Source of the DNA: DAIDKA01 sp963708865 | GTDB taxonomy: Bacteria > Pseudomonadota > Gammaproteobacteria > Steroidobacterales > Steroidobacteraceae | NCBI GenBank assembly: GCA_963708865.1 | Contig: CAVPUC010000009.1 | Location: 124,001 to 188,000 of the forward strand | Length of the DNA stretch: 64,000 nt | Direction: 5' to 3' | In this document: piece by piece, positions 7,880-15,753 of the stretch | Layout of the letters: each line of letters begins with the position of its first letter | Numbering within the stretch: position 1 is the stretch's first letter | Made by a program: the position numbers and the translations under genes | Notes under the pieces: model-generated | What the model was told of the DNA's origin: nothing | What the model saw: only the letters and a program-made list of their open reading frames with translations | Database searches by the model: none

Positions 7880-9436
7880 TTACATCCGGAATAGCCCAAA
7901 GTGCGGACGCGGCGGAATTGGTGCGTTCAGGGTCGCGGCGAAGGCGAGACCCAGCACATCGCGTGTCTGCACCGGGTCAATGATGCCGTCGTCCCACAGA
8001 CGCGCCGTGGCGAAATACGGGTTGCCTTCGTCCTCATAACGCTGGCGGATCGGCGCCTTGAAGGCATCGAGCTGCTCCGGTGTCCAGCTGTCAACGTCGC
8101 GGTGCACCGTCGCCAGCACCGCGGCCGCCTGCTCGCCGCCCATGACAGAGATGCGGGCGTTCGGCCACGTGAACAGGAATCTCGGCTGGTACGCCCGACC
8201 ACACATGCCATAGTTCCCCGCGCCGAAGGAGCCGCCGATCAACACGGTGACCTTGGGCACCGTCGCCGTCGCCACCGCATTGACGAGCTTGGCCCCGTGC
8301 TTCGCGATGCCTTCCGCTTCGTATTTGCCGCCGACCATGAATCCGGAGACGTTCTGCAGGAACAGCAGTGGAATGCGCCGCTGGCAGGCGAGCTGGATGA
8401 AGTGCGCACCCTTCAGGGCACTCTCAGAGAACAGCACCCCGTTATTGGCCAGGATGGCGACCGGCATGCCCCAGATGCGCGCGAAGCCGCACACCAGCGT
8501 CGGCCCGTACAGCGATTTGAACTCCTGAAGTTCCGAGGCGTCCACAATGCGCTCGATGACCTCGCGGACATCGTAGGGCGTGCGCACGTCCCGGGGGATG
8601 ATCCCGTAGAGTTCCTCCGGGTCCCCTCTCGGCGGACGCGGCGGCTGGATATCGATATCGATTCGCGAGACGGTGTTAAGGGTCGCTACGATATCGCGCA
8701 CGATGCCCAGGGCATCTTCGTCGTTCTCGGCGATGTGATCCACGAGACCGGACTTGCGGGCGTGCGTTTCCGCGCCGCCCAGGGCTTCGGCCGCGATGAC
8801 CTCACCGGTCGCGGCTTTCACCAGCGGCGGCCCTGCGAGAAAGATCGTGCCCTGGTGGCGCACGATGACCGTTTCATCGGACATGGCGGGCACATAGGCA
8901 CCGCCCGCCGTGCATGAACCCATCACGCAGGCGATCTGCGCAATGCCGAGCGCCGACATCTGCGCCTGGTTGTAGAAGATCCGGCCGAAGTGATCCCGGT
9001 CCGGGAACACCTCGGCCTGGTACGGCAGGTTGGCGCCGCCACTGTCGACCAGATAGAGGCACGGCAGCCGATTCTCCAGCGCGATCTCCTGGGCGCGCAG
9101 ATGCTTCTTCACCGTCATCGGAAAGTAGGCACCCCCTTTGACGGTCGGGTCATTGGCGACAATGAGGACCAGGCGGCCGCTGACCCGTCCCACCCCGGCC
9201 ACGACTCCGGCGCCGGGCGCCTCGTTCGAGTACATGCCATGCGCCGCCAGGGCGCCGATCTCCAGGAACGGCGAGCCCGGATCAAGCAGTCCCCGCACCC
9301 GATCGCGCGCCAGCAACCTGCCACGGCTGACGTGCCGCTCACGCGACTGGGTCGGGCCGCCCAACGACGCCGCGGCGATTTGCGCGCGCAGCGCCTCGGC
9401 CAGGGCGCGATTGTGCTGCGCGTTCGTCCCATTCAT
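7880..9436 (-). CDS. liuB: Methylcrotonyl-CoA carboxylase, carboxyltransferase beta subunit
   Basis: 518 residues, full length for the family, with two crotonase-like carboxyltransferase halves. 'VDSGGANLPYQAEVFPD' and 'SCTAGGAYVPAMSDE' in the first half, and 'GAHFIQLACQRRIPLLFLQNVSGFMVG' and 'GSFGAGNYGMCGRAYQPRFLF' in the second, are characteristic of methylcrotonyl-CoA carboxylase. It transfers CO2 from biotin on LiuD to 3-methylcrotonyl-CoA. Its ATG overlaps the liuA stop (ATGA), so the two are translationally coupled. Confidence 0.9.
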   Translation of the reverse strand: MNGTNAQHNRALAEALRAQIAAASLGGPTQSRERHVSRGRLLARDRVRGLLDPGSPFLEIGALAAHGMYSNEAPGAGVVAGVGRVSGRLVLIVANDPTVKGGAYFPMTVKKHLRAQEIALENRLPCLYLVDSGGANLPYQAEVFPDRDHFGRIFYNQAQMSALGIAQIACVMGSCTAGGAYVPAMSDETVIVRHQGTIFLAGPPLVKAATGEVIAAEALGGAETHARKSGLVDHIAENDEDALGIVRDIVATLNTVSRIDIDIQPPRPPRGDPEELYGIIPRDVRTPYDVREVIERIVDASELQEFKSLYGPTLVCGFARIWGMPVAILANNGVLFSESALKGAHFIQLACQRRIPLLFLQNVSGFMVGGKYEAEGIAKHGAKLVNAVATATVPKVTVLIGGSFGAGNYGMCGRAYQPRFLFTWPNARISVMGGEQAAAVLATVHRDVDSWTPEQLDAFKAPIRQRYEDEGNPYFATARLWDDGIIDPVQTRDVLGLAFAATLNAPIPPRPHFGLFRM

Positions 9437-10575
9437 AGGCCAATGAGCTCGCGTCCGATCAGGAAACGTCGAATTTCATTGGTACCCGCCCCAATATCGT
9501 AAAGCTTGGCATCGCGCAGAAACCGCTCCACGGGCCAGTCTTTCGTATACCCGGCGCCGCCCAGCGCCTGAATCGCCTCCAATGACATCCACACCGCGTT
9601 CTCACTGGCCAGAAGAATGGCGCCAGCCGCATCAAAGCGTGTCGTCTTGCCCGCATCACACGATCGCGCCACCGCGTACACATACGCACGTGCCGAATTC
9701 AGTGCCACATACATATCGGCGATCTTGGCCTGCATGAGCTGAAATGAGCCGATCGGCCTGCCGAACTGCTTGCGCTCCCGGACATAGGGCAGGACAACGT
9801 CAAGACAGGCCTGCATGATGCCGATCGGCCCCGCGGACAGAACCGTGCGTTCATAGTCGAGCCCCGACATCAGCACCGCCGCGCCGCCACCGACCGGACC
9901 CATGACGTTTTCTGCGGGGACTTCGCAGTCCTGGAACACGAGCTCGGCCGTATCAGAGCCGCGCATGCCCATTTTTTCCAGTTTCTGCGAGACCGAGAAT
10001 CCCTTGAACGTCTTCTCGACCAGGAATGTCGTTACCTGCGCTTCGCCTGTCTTGGCATAGACCACCAGGACGTCCGCCTCCGGGGCGTTCGTGATCCAAA
10101 ATTTTGTACCGTTTAGGACGTAGCGATCACCGATCTTCACCGCCTTCAGCTGCATCGACAGGACATCCGAACCCGCCTGGGTCTCGGACATGGCCAGCGA
10201 GCCCACATGCTCACCCGAGATCAGCTTAGGAAGATATTTCACGCGCTGCGAATCACTGCCCCAGCGGCTGATCTGGTTCACACACAGATTTGAATGAGCG
10301 CCGTAGGACAGGCCGATCGCCGCCGAGGCACGTGAGATCTCCTCCATGACGACAACATGCTCGAGATAGCCCAGACCCAGCCCGCCGAACTCTTCCTTGA
10401 CGGTAATGCCGTGCAGCCCGAGCGCGCCCATTTCGGGCCAGAGGCTTCTGGGGAACACGTTGGTCGAATCAATTTGCGCGGCGATTGGCGCAATACGATC
10501 CCTGGCAAAGCGTGCGGTGGTCTCCCGTATCGCATCGGCATCGGCGCCCAGCTGAAAATCCAATTCCCCGGACAT
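9433..10575 (-). CDS. liuA: Isovaleryl-CoA dehydrogenase
   Basis: 380 residues of the acyl-CoA dehydrogenase family. 'LAMSETQAGSDVLSM' binds FAD, 'KFWITNAPEADVLVVYAKT' forms the middle beta domain, and the catalytic Glu lies in 'SGLDYERTVLSAGP', the helix-G position used by isovaleryl-CoA dehydrogenases rather than the 376-type position. It oxidises isovaleryl-CoA to 3-methylcrotonyl-CoA and passes electrons to ETF. It is the first gene of the leucine operon; GGAG sits 8 bases before the ATG. No MerR-type LiuR regulator gene is adjacent. Confidence 0.9.
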   Translation of the reverse strand: MSGELDFQLGADADAIRETTARFARDRIAPIAAQIDSTNVFPRSLWPEMGALGLHGITVKEEFGGLGLGYLEHVVVMEEISRASAAIGLSYGAHSNLCVNQISRWGSDSQRVKYLPKLISGEHVGSLAMSETQAGSDVLSMQLKAVKIGDRYVLNGTKFWITNAPEADVLVVYAKTGEAQVTTFLVEKTFKGFSVSQKLEKMGMRGSDTAELVFQDCEVPAENVMGPVGGGAAVLMSGLDYERTVLSAGPIGIMQACLDVVLPYVRERKQFGRPIGSFQLMQAKIADMYVALNSARAYVYAVARSCDAGKTTRFDAAGAILLASENAVWMSLEAIQALGGAGYTKDWPVERFLRDAKLYDIGAGTNEIRRFLIGRELIGL

Positions 10576-11467
10576 CGACTTGGCTCCGAAGCCTGTGATG
10601 CACCGTAATTTAGCCCTTCTGGATTCGCAGCGATAATTGAACAGGCCAAGGGTCCCGACCCGGTCGGAATGCTGAGGTTGAAAAGCGAGTACTTTAAGGA
10701 GTTGCGCGGGCCAATTAGACGCTAGGGTCGGGATCGCATATCCATCTAAGTTATTGATTTTATTTAGACAATTGCACCGGGATTTCGCAGAGACCTGCCT
10801 CGCACGCCAGCGCAGAACGGCTGAGGCACGGGATAGATCTCGCCGGATTTTTCAATCACTTGCCACGATCGGCATGGCGGGCTGCAAATACTCGAGTGCG
10901 GGGCCACGCGACGCCAGAGAAGGAAGTCCTGCTGTGACGGACAAGAAGGTTCAGCTCACCCCCGGCGCAGGCCGCGGGTTGGAGCTCAATATTGCCAAGG
11001 CAGCTCTGCAGTGCGATCGAATCCCCAACCATTAGCCAGCCATGTTCTGGTGCGGGTACCGCTTCTGACCGCATTTTTCCTTCGCACGATCAATGCCTGG
11101 CCCCTGCGATCAGCTGGACGACAAAAATATAAGAATGAATATTTTGAGGGGCCATTCGATTCCGACCCGAGCCTTAACGGCCACAAGGAGCGTACGTCGG
11201 TCGAATGAGCCGGAGCCCGCCCCCCCGTAAGATCCGCATCCGCTGTCGTGGCGCTCGTTGACTGCGCAACAGCATTGAGTCCCTATATCCGGGCATTTTG
11301 CGGTGAACAGGCCTAGTCGTCCAGCACCACAGCGGAGGCACGATGCGCAAGACGAGACCGATCCATTGCCACGGTTAACGCCATTTCAAGCACAATACGC
11401 GCCTTGGCGCCGGTCGCCCGGCGGTCCGCGAACAACAACTACGCAAAAGTCCGCGCAACACGAACTC
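10576..11467. other. Gap with no recognisable gene, upstream of the leucine operon
   Basis: About 900 bases. Several open frames of 60-95 codons exist on both strands but none shows a known motif, good ribosome binding site or neighbour-like codon use. The stretch at 10740-10775 is AT rich and is a reasonable place for the liuA promoter, though I cannot define boxes. With the flavoprotein stub that follows, it reads as decayed DNA. Confidence 0.45.
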
Positions 11468-11566
11468 ATGACACGAGCCCCGGTTCTCATCTCAGGTGCC
11501 GGTATCGGTGGGCTGAGCCTTGCCCTCAAGCGGCCGGTCCTCAGTGTCGACTTCCGGCGAAAATAA
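11468..11566 (+). pseudogene. N-terminal stub of a FAD-dependent monooxygenase
   Basis: The first 20 residues after the ATG ('APVLISGAGIGGLSLAL') are the FAD-binding Rossmann strand and GxGxxG loop of PheA/salicylate hydroxylase-type monooxygenases. The homology then stops abruptly, and the frame ends 11 codons later. There is no continuation in other frames, so this is a truncated remnant. The junction sequence (about 11544-11566) vaguely resembles an insertion-sequence end, which may mark what cut the gene. Confidence 0.5.
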
Positions 11567-11592
11567 CACAGCTCAAGAAGGTCAGCTGCAAC

Positions 11593-11641
11593 TGCTAGCA
11601 TTGCTTGCATTCGCCTTCGACAGGCGCTAGCATTGCTAGCA
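11593..11641. promoter_or_regulatory. Probable FitA autoregulatory operator (CTAGCA repeats)
   Basis: The palindrome TGCTAGCA occurs at 11593-11600 and 11634-11641, with a third copy CGCTAGCA at 11625-11632. Starts are 32 and 9 bases apart. The array ends 13 bases before the antitoxin's ribosome binding site. Known FitA proteins bind TGCTATCA-type inverted repeats in the fitAB promoter, so this is a close parallel. Confidence 0.55.
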
Positions 11642-11664
11642 AGTGTGAAGTTTGGAGTAGATGG

Positions 11665-11886
11665 ATGGCACAGCTGATGGTTCGCAAGGTGACGGAAGAG
11701 TTGGTTAAAGCACTGAAGCAGCGCGCTGCGAAGCACAACCGCAGCGCTGAGCAGGAACATCGGGAAATTCTTCAGTCTGCCCTTCAAAGACCCCGGCGAC
11801 GTGCCCTGGCTGATGTACTGGCTTCCATGCCAAATGTTGGCCGCGACAAGGATTTTGCCAGAGAGCAAGTCGATCTCCGAGGCTGA
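11665..11886 (+). CDS. fitA: Antitoxin, FitA/VapB-type ribbon-helix-helix protein
   Basis: 73 residues. The N-terminal 'MAQLMVRKVTEELVKALKQ' strand and helix, then 'RAAKHNRSAEQEHREILQ', form the ribbon-helix-helix fold of FitA antitoxins, which dimerise on DNA; the C-terminal half should wrap the toxin active site. I start at the ATG at 11665, seven bases after GGAG, rather than at longer in-frame options. The toxin gene follows after 2 bases, and the CTAGCA repeats just upstream fit autoregulation by the antitoxin-toxin complex. Confidence 0.85.
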   Translation: MAQLMVRKVTEELVKALKQRAAKHNRSAEQEHREILQSALQRPRRRALADVLASMPNVGRDKDFAREQVDLRG

Positions 11887-11888
11887 TC

Positions 11889-12305
11889 GTGTTTCTGGTG
11901 GATACCGATGTGATTAGCGAAGCGCGCAAAGGCGACAACGGCAATGCGGGCGTGCGCGAGTTCTTTCGCGGTGCCAGTCGAAACAACATTGCGCTATTTC
12001 TGTCTGCAATTACCATCGGCGAACTGCGCCAGGGTGTCGAAAACATCCGGCACCGCGGTGATTCGGCGCAGGCTGCACGTCTGGAGCGCTGGCTTGATCG
12101 GCTCACCGTTGATTACGCGGATGCGATCCTGCCCTTCGATCAAGAGACGGCCCAGATCTGGGGAAGACTGCGTGCCCCTCATCCCGAGAACCCGCTCGAC
12201 AAGCAGATCGCAGCGACGGCACTGATCCACGATCTGACTGTGGTTACCCGTAACACGGATCACTATCAGCCGACTGGGGTCAAGATAGTCAATCCCTTCG
12301 CGTAG
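11889..12305 (+). CDS. fitB: PIN-domain toxin, FitB/VapC type
   Basis: 138 residues, GTG start directly after the antitoxin gene. The acidic PIN-domain cluster is intact: D5 ('LVDTDVISE'), E45 ('TIGELRQG'), D104 ('NPLDKQIAATA') and D124 ('TRNTDHY'). PIN toxins are Mg-dependent RNases that cut tRNA or other structured RNA and are held inactive by their antitoxin. Nothing suggests that the toxin is dead. The module sits between decayed DNA and tRNA-Cys, a usual place for acquired modules. Confidence 0.85.
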   Translation: MFLVDTDVISEARKGDNGNAGVREFFRGASRNNIALFLSAITIGELRQGVENIRHRGDSAQAARLERWLDRLTVDYADAILPFDQETAQIWGRLRAPHPENPLDKQIAATALIHDLTVVTRNTDHYQPTGVKIVNPFA

Positions 12306-12382
12306 CGTGGCGAATTGCCGCTCCTGTTTCTTGTAACTGGCGAGGCGCTCGGTCTCCTATTCCGGAGGAAGTACTTCTATTC

Positions 12383-12456
12383 TGGAGGCTAGGGTCGGAA
12401 TCGAACCGGCGTAGACGGCTTTGCAGGCCGCTGCATGACCACTCTGCCACCTAGCC
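12383..12456 (-). tRNA. tRNA-Cys (GCA)
   Basis: 74 nt including an encoded CCA. Acceptor GGCTAGG pairs with CCTAGCC, the T-loop reads GGTTCGATTCC, and the anticodon loop CTGCAAA gives GCA. It lies 68 bases downstream of tRNA-Gly on the same strand. Confidence 0.93.
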
Positions 12457-12524
12457 AGTGACGATCGAGTGCGGCGCCGGCGGCGCTGGGCATCTCTGTT
12501 AACTGTCTGCGGACCTTGAGAAGT

Positions 12525-12600
12525 TGGAGCGGGAAACGAGGCTCGAACTCGCGACCTCAACCTTGGCAAGGTTGCGCTCTACCAACTGAGCTATTCCCGC
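12525..12600 (-). tRNA. tRNA-Gly (GCC)
   Basis: 76 nt including an encoded CCA. Acceptor GCGGGAA, D-arm AGCTCAGTTGGTAGAGC, anticodon loop TTGCCAA giving GCC, and T-loop GAGTTCGAGCCTC. It follows pgsA on the same strand, the arrangement common in Gammaproteobacteria. Confidence 0.94.
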
Positions 12601-12662
12601 CTCTCAAGTTCGGAGGCGGAATTGTAGGGGGTAGGGCCGCGATGTCAAGGCGAATGAGGCAC

Positions 12663-13286
12663 TTAACTGCGCAAATCCGGCCACGCGGCTCGCAGGTAAG
12701 AGACCATGGAAACCAGGGTCAGGACAGCCGCCAGGAGCGTCAACCCGACGCCGATCTTGTAGATGTCGAGCCCCCACAGCGGCACGCGATAAAACATCAT
12801 GGACAGCCCGACGACCTGAAAAATCGTCTTGTATTTACCCAGCAGCGAAACGGCGACTTTGCGCCGTTGACCGAGCTCGGCCATCCATTCACGCAGTGCC
12901 GAAATTGCGATCTCGCGGCCGATGATGACGACGGCCACCAGGACGATCAACGGCCGCATATCGCGCGACACCAGGAGCACTAAGGCGGTGGCTACGATCA
13001 GTTTGTCGGCCACCGGATCCAAAAAGGCCCCCAGCCGCGTGATCTGCCCCAGCTTGCGCGCCAGATAGCCATCCAGGGTGTCGGTGATGCCGGCGGCGGC
13101 GAACACCACACAGGCGGCCACATTTGCCCAGTGATACGGCGCGTAGAAGGCCAGAATCACCAATGGAATGGCCGCAATCCGGATCCACGTCAGGATATTG
13201 GGCACCGTCCACGGCGTCTGCGGGACGGCCGTGTCTTCTGCGTTTAGGCCCGAGGGCTCTGACACGGAACCTTCCATCTGTTGCAT
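12663..13286 (-). CDS. pgsA: CDP-diacylglycerol--glycerol-3-phosphate 3-phosphatidyltransferase
   Basis: 207 residues, an inner-membrane CDP-alcohol phosphatidyltransferase. The signature DG-x2-AR-x8-G-x3-D-x3-D is complete in 'DTLDGYLARKLGQITRLG' and the following 'AFLDPVADK'. It makes phosphatidylglycerolphosphate, the committed step to phosphatidylglycerol and cardiolipin. About 25 residues before the first membrane helix are polar, a little longer than usual, so the true start could be the second Met. It is downstream of uvrC on the same strand and upstream of the two tRNAs. Confidence 0.93.
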   Translation of the reverse strand: MQQMEGSVSEPSGLNAEDTAVPQTPWTVPNILTWIRIAAIPLVILAFYAPYHWANVAACVVFAAAGITDTLDGYLARKLGQITRLGAFLDPVADKLIVATALVLLVSRDMRPLIVLVAVVIIGREIAISALREWMAELGQRRKVAVSLLGKYKTIFQVVGLSMMFYRVPLWGLDIYKIGVGLTLLAAVLTLVSMVSYLRAAWPDLRS

Positions 13287-13316
13287 TTAAACTACGTATG
13301 CGCCACCTCGCGGCAC

Positions 13317-15071
13317 CTACGCACCCGGATGCAGGTGATCATAAATGCTGCGGGCCAGGGATGTGCCGATACCTGCAACCTGCTCGAAATCGGCGGCCGC
13401 AGCCCGCAGCACCCCCTGGAGTCCCCCAAAGTGTCGCAGCAGCGCCCGTCGCCGCGCCGGACCTAGGCCGGGAATCGTCTCCAGAATGGACTCATTGAAG
13501 CGTCGCGCCCGGCGTTTGCGGTGCCCGGTGATGGCGAAGCGGTGCGCCTCGTCCCGAATCCGCTGGATCAGCCGCAGCGCCGGGGACTCCGGCGGCAGGG
13601 TTCTCGGCAACGCCTCCCCCTGCACAAACAGCCGCTCCTGGCCGGGGCGGCGGTCGGGTCCTTTGGCCACCCCGACCAGGGCCAGATCGGTGATTCCCAG
13701 TTCCGCCAATGCGCTGTGAACCGCTGCAACCTGGCCGGCTCCACCGTCGATCAGCAATAAATCCGGGGCCTGCTGCTCCCCGTCCCGTACGCGCGTATAA
13801 CGCCTTCGCAGGGCCTGATTCAGCGCGGCGTAGTCATCCCCCGGGGTAATGCCCGCAATATTGAAGCGGCGGTATTCCTTTTTCAGCGCCCCCTCCGGCC
13901 CGAACACCACGCACGAGGCGACCGTGCCCTCGCCTGAGGTGTGGCTGATGTCGAAGCACTCGATGCGCTGCGGCACCTGGGCGAGGTCCAGTGCATCGGC
14001 CAGGGCGACCAGCATTTCGGCGGCGTTGCGCCGTTGGGCCAGGCGCATGCGCAATGCCTGAGCGGCGTTCTCCTGAGTCAGCTCCACCCAGCGCGCGGCG
14101 ATTCCCCGCACCGGCCTGCGCACATTCACCGCGTGCGGCGCGCGCGCCCGCAGCACCTCGCCGATGGCCTCGCTGTCGGGGAGCGCCAGGCCCAGCAGCA
14201 CCTCGCTCGGGGGTTCCTGAGCGGTGTAGTACTGCAGGATGAAGGACCTCAGGGCCTCATCCGGATCGGCCAGTGCCGCACGGGGAAAATAGCTGGTCGA
14301 ACCCAGATTTCGCCCGCCGCGGATGAGCATCACGCTGACGGCGTACTCCCCGGGCTCGCCGACAATCGCGAAGGCATCGGCATCGGCCGCCCCTTCCGAG
14401 GTGACGTTCTGCTGCGATTGGACGGTGGCCAGCGCCGCCAGCTGATCGCGGATCAGCGCCGCGCGCTCAAAGCGCAAACTGGCGGCGGCCTCCTCCATCC
14501 GCGCGTGCAAGAGCGCGTTCACCTCCTGGCTGCGACCTTCGAGCACCTTCACCGCCGCATCGACATCCTGGCCGTAGGTCTGCGGATCGATGAGTCCCAC
14601 GCACGGCGCCGAACAGCGGCCGATCTGGTGCTGCAGACAGGGCCGGCTGCGATTGGCGAAGAATGAATCGCGGCAATTGCGGATGCGAAACAGTTTCTGC
14701 AATCCCTGCAGCGTCTCGCGCACCGAGCCGGCATTGGGAAACGGCCCGAAGTAGCGCCCGGGCTGCGCGCGGGTGCCGCGGTAGAAGTTCAGCTTCGGAA
14801 ACTCATGATCGGTGCGCAGGTGGATATAAGGGAAACTCTTGTCATCGCGCAGCGTGACATTGAAGCGCGGCCGGTGCTCCTTGATGAGGTTGTACTCGAG
14901 CAGCAGCGCTTCCACCTCCGACTGCGTCACCGTGACTTCGATGTCCGCGATCTGCTGCACCATCGCATGCACCTTCGGCGCTACATTGCTCGGGTTGAAA
15001 TAGGTTCCCACCCGGTCGCGCAGATTGCGCGCCTTGCCCACGTACAGCAGCACATGATCGGCGCCGTACAT
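13317..15071 (-). CDS. uvrC: UvrABC excinuclease subunit C (N-terminus unresolved)
   Basis: 584 residues from the first usable ATG, with all UvrC domains: GIY-YIG nuclease, the UVR helix pair, the RNase H-like 5' nuclease ('IECFDISHTSGEGTVASCVVF') and tandem helix-hairpin-helix at the end ('IPGLGPARRRALLRHFGG'). It makes both incisions in nucleotide excision repair. The conserved N-terminus really begins about 18 codons earlier: 'FDSKDFVASLPRRPGVYR' is readable in frame up to about 15125, but no in-frame ATG, GTG or TTG exists there. A base error near the start is likely, so the full protein would be about 605 residues. Confidence 0.9.
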   Translation of the reverse strand: MYGADHVLLYVGKARNLRDRVGTYFNPSNVAPKVHAMVQQIADIEVTVTQSEVEALLLEYNLIKEHRPRFNVTLRDDKSFPYIHLRTDHEFPKLNFYRGTRAQPGRYFGPFPNAGSVRETLQGLQKLFRIRNCRDSFFANRSRPCLQHQIGRCSAPCVGLIDPQTYGQDVDAAVKVLEGRSQEVNALLHARMEEAAASLRFERAALIRDQLAALATVQSQQNVTSEGAADADAFAIVGEPGEYAVSVMLIRGGRNLGSTSYFPRAALADPDEALRSFILQYYTAQEPPSEVLLGLALPDSEAIGEVLRARAPHAVNVRRPVRGIAARWVELTQENAAQALRMRLAQRRNAAEMLVALADALDLAQVPQRIECFDISHTSGEGTVASCVVFGPEGALKKEYRRFNIAGITPGDDYAALNQALRRRYTRVRDGEQQAPDLLLIDGGAGQVAAVHSALAELGITDLALVGVAKGPDRRPGQERLFVQGEALPRTLPPESPALRLIQRIRDEAHRFAITGHRKRRARRFNESILETIPGLGPARRRALLRHFGGLQGVLRAAAADFEQVAGIGTSLARSIYDHLHPGA

Positions 15072-15120
15072 GCGGTAGACGCCCGGACGCCTGGGCAGCG
15101 AAGCAACGAAGTCCTTGGAA

Positions 15121-15753
15121 TCAAACGTGGCCGAGCTCCACCGCGCGACTCACGACGGCCCGGAACATCTCCGGCGTCAGGCGGCGCGTCTGGGTGTTAT
15201 AGCGGCTGCAGTGATAGGAGTCGATAAAATGCCTGCCGTTGATCACATGTTCAGCGGCATGGCCGAATTTGCAGGTGCTGGGCTTCTGGCCCAAGGCCAT
15301 CAGCACCGCATCGTGGGCGATCCGGCCCAGCGCCAGGATCACCTTGACGCTGGGAAGCGCGGCGATCTCGGCGGCGATATACGCATTGCAGCGCCGGATC
15401 TCCGCACCGTCTGGCTTGTTCTCCGGCGGCACGCACTTCACCGCATTGGTGATGCGCACCCCGATGAGCTTCAGGCCATCGTCGGGATCTGCGCCATTGG
15501 GCTGATTCGAAAGACCCAGGCCAAACAAGGTTTCGTACAACAAGAGGCCCGCATAGTCACCGGTAAAGGGCCGGCCGGTGCGGTTGGCGCCATGCAGCCC
15601 CGGCGCGAGGCCCGCGATCAAAAGCCACGGCTGCGGATCGCCGAATGCGGGGACCGGGCGGCACACATGGTCCGGAAAGCGCAGTTTCGAGTCGCGCAGG
15701 AATTTCGCGAGCCGCGGGCAAGCCGTGCAGTCGCGGTCGTAGAGGCTAGTCAT
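15121..15753 (-). CDS. Uracil-DNA glycosylase, family 5 (UdgB-like)
   Basis: About 210 residues. 'CTACPRLAKF' and later Cys residues are the 4Fe-4S ligands; 'GLAPGLHGANRTGRPFTGDYAG' spans motif 1, which in family 5 lacks the catalytic Asp/Asn of families 1 and 4, and 'SYHCSRYNTQTRRLT' is motif 2. It would remove uracil and other deaminated bases from DNA. The ATG at 15753 overlaps the icd stop by 8 bases, and the 3' end abuts the uvrC start, placing two DNA repair genes in one transcript with icd. Confidence 0.8.
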   Translation of the reverse strand: MTSLYDRDCTACPRLAKFLRDSKLRFPDHVCRPVPAFGDPQPWLLIAGLAPGLHGANRTGRPFTGDYAGLLLYETLFGLGLSNQPNGADPDDGLKLIGVRITNAVKCVPPENKPDGAEIRRCNAYIAAEIAALPSVKVILALGRIAHDAVLMALGQKPSTCKFGHAAEHVINGRHFIDSYHCSRYNTQTRRLTPEMFRAVVSRAVELGHV

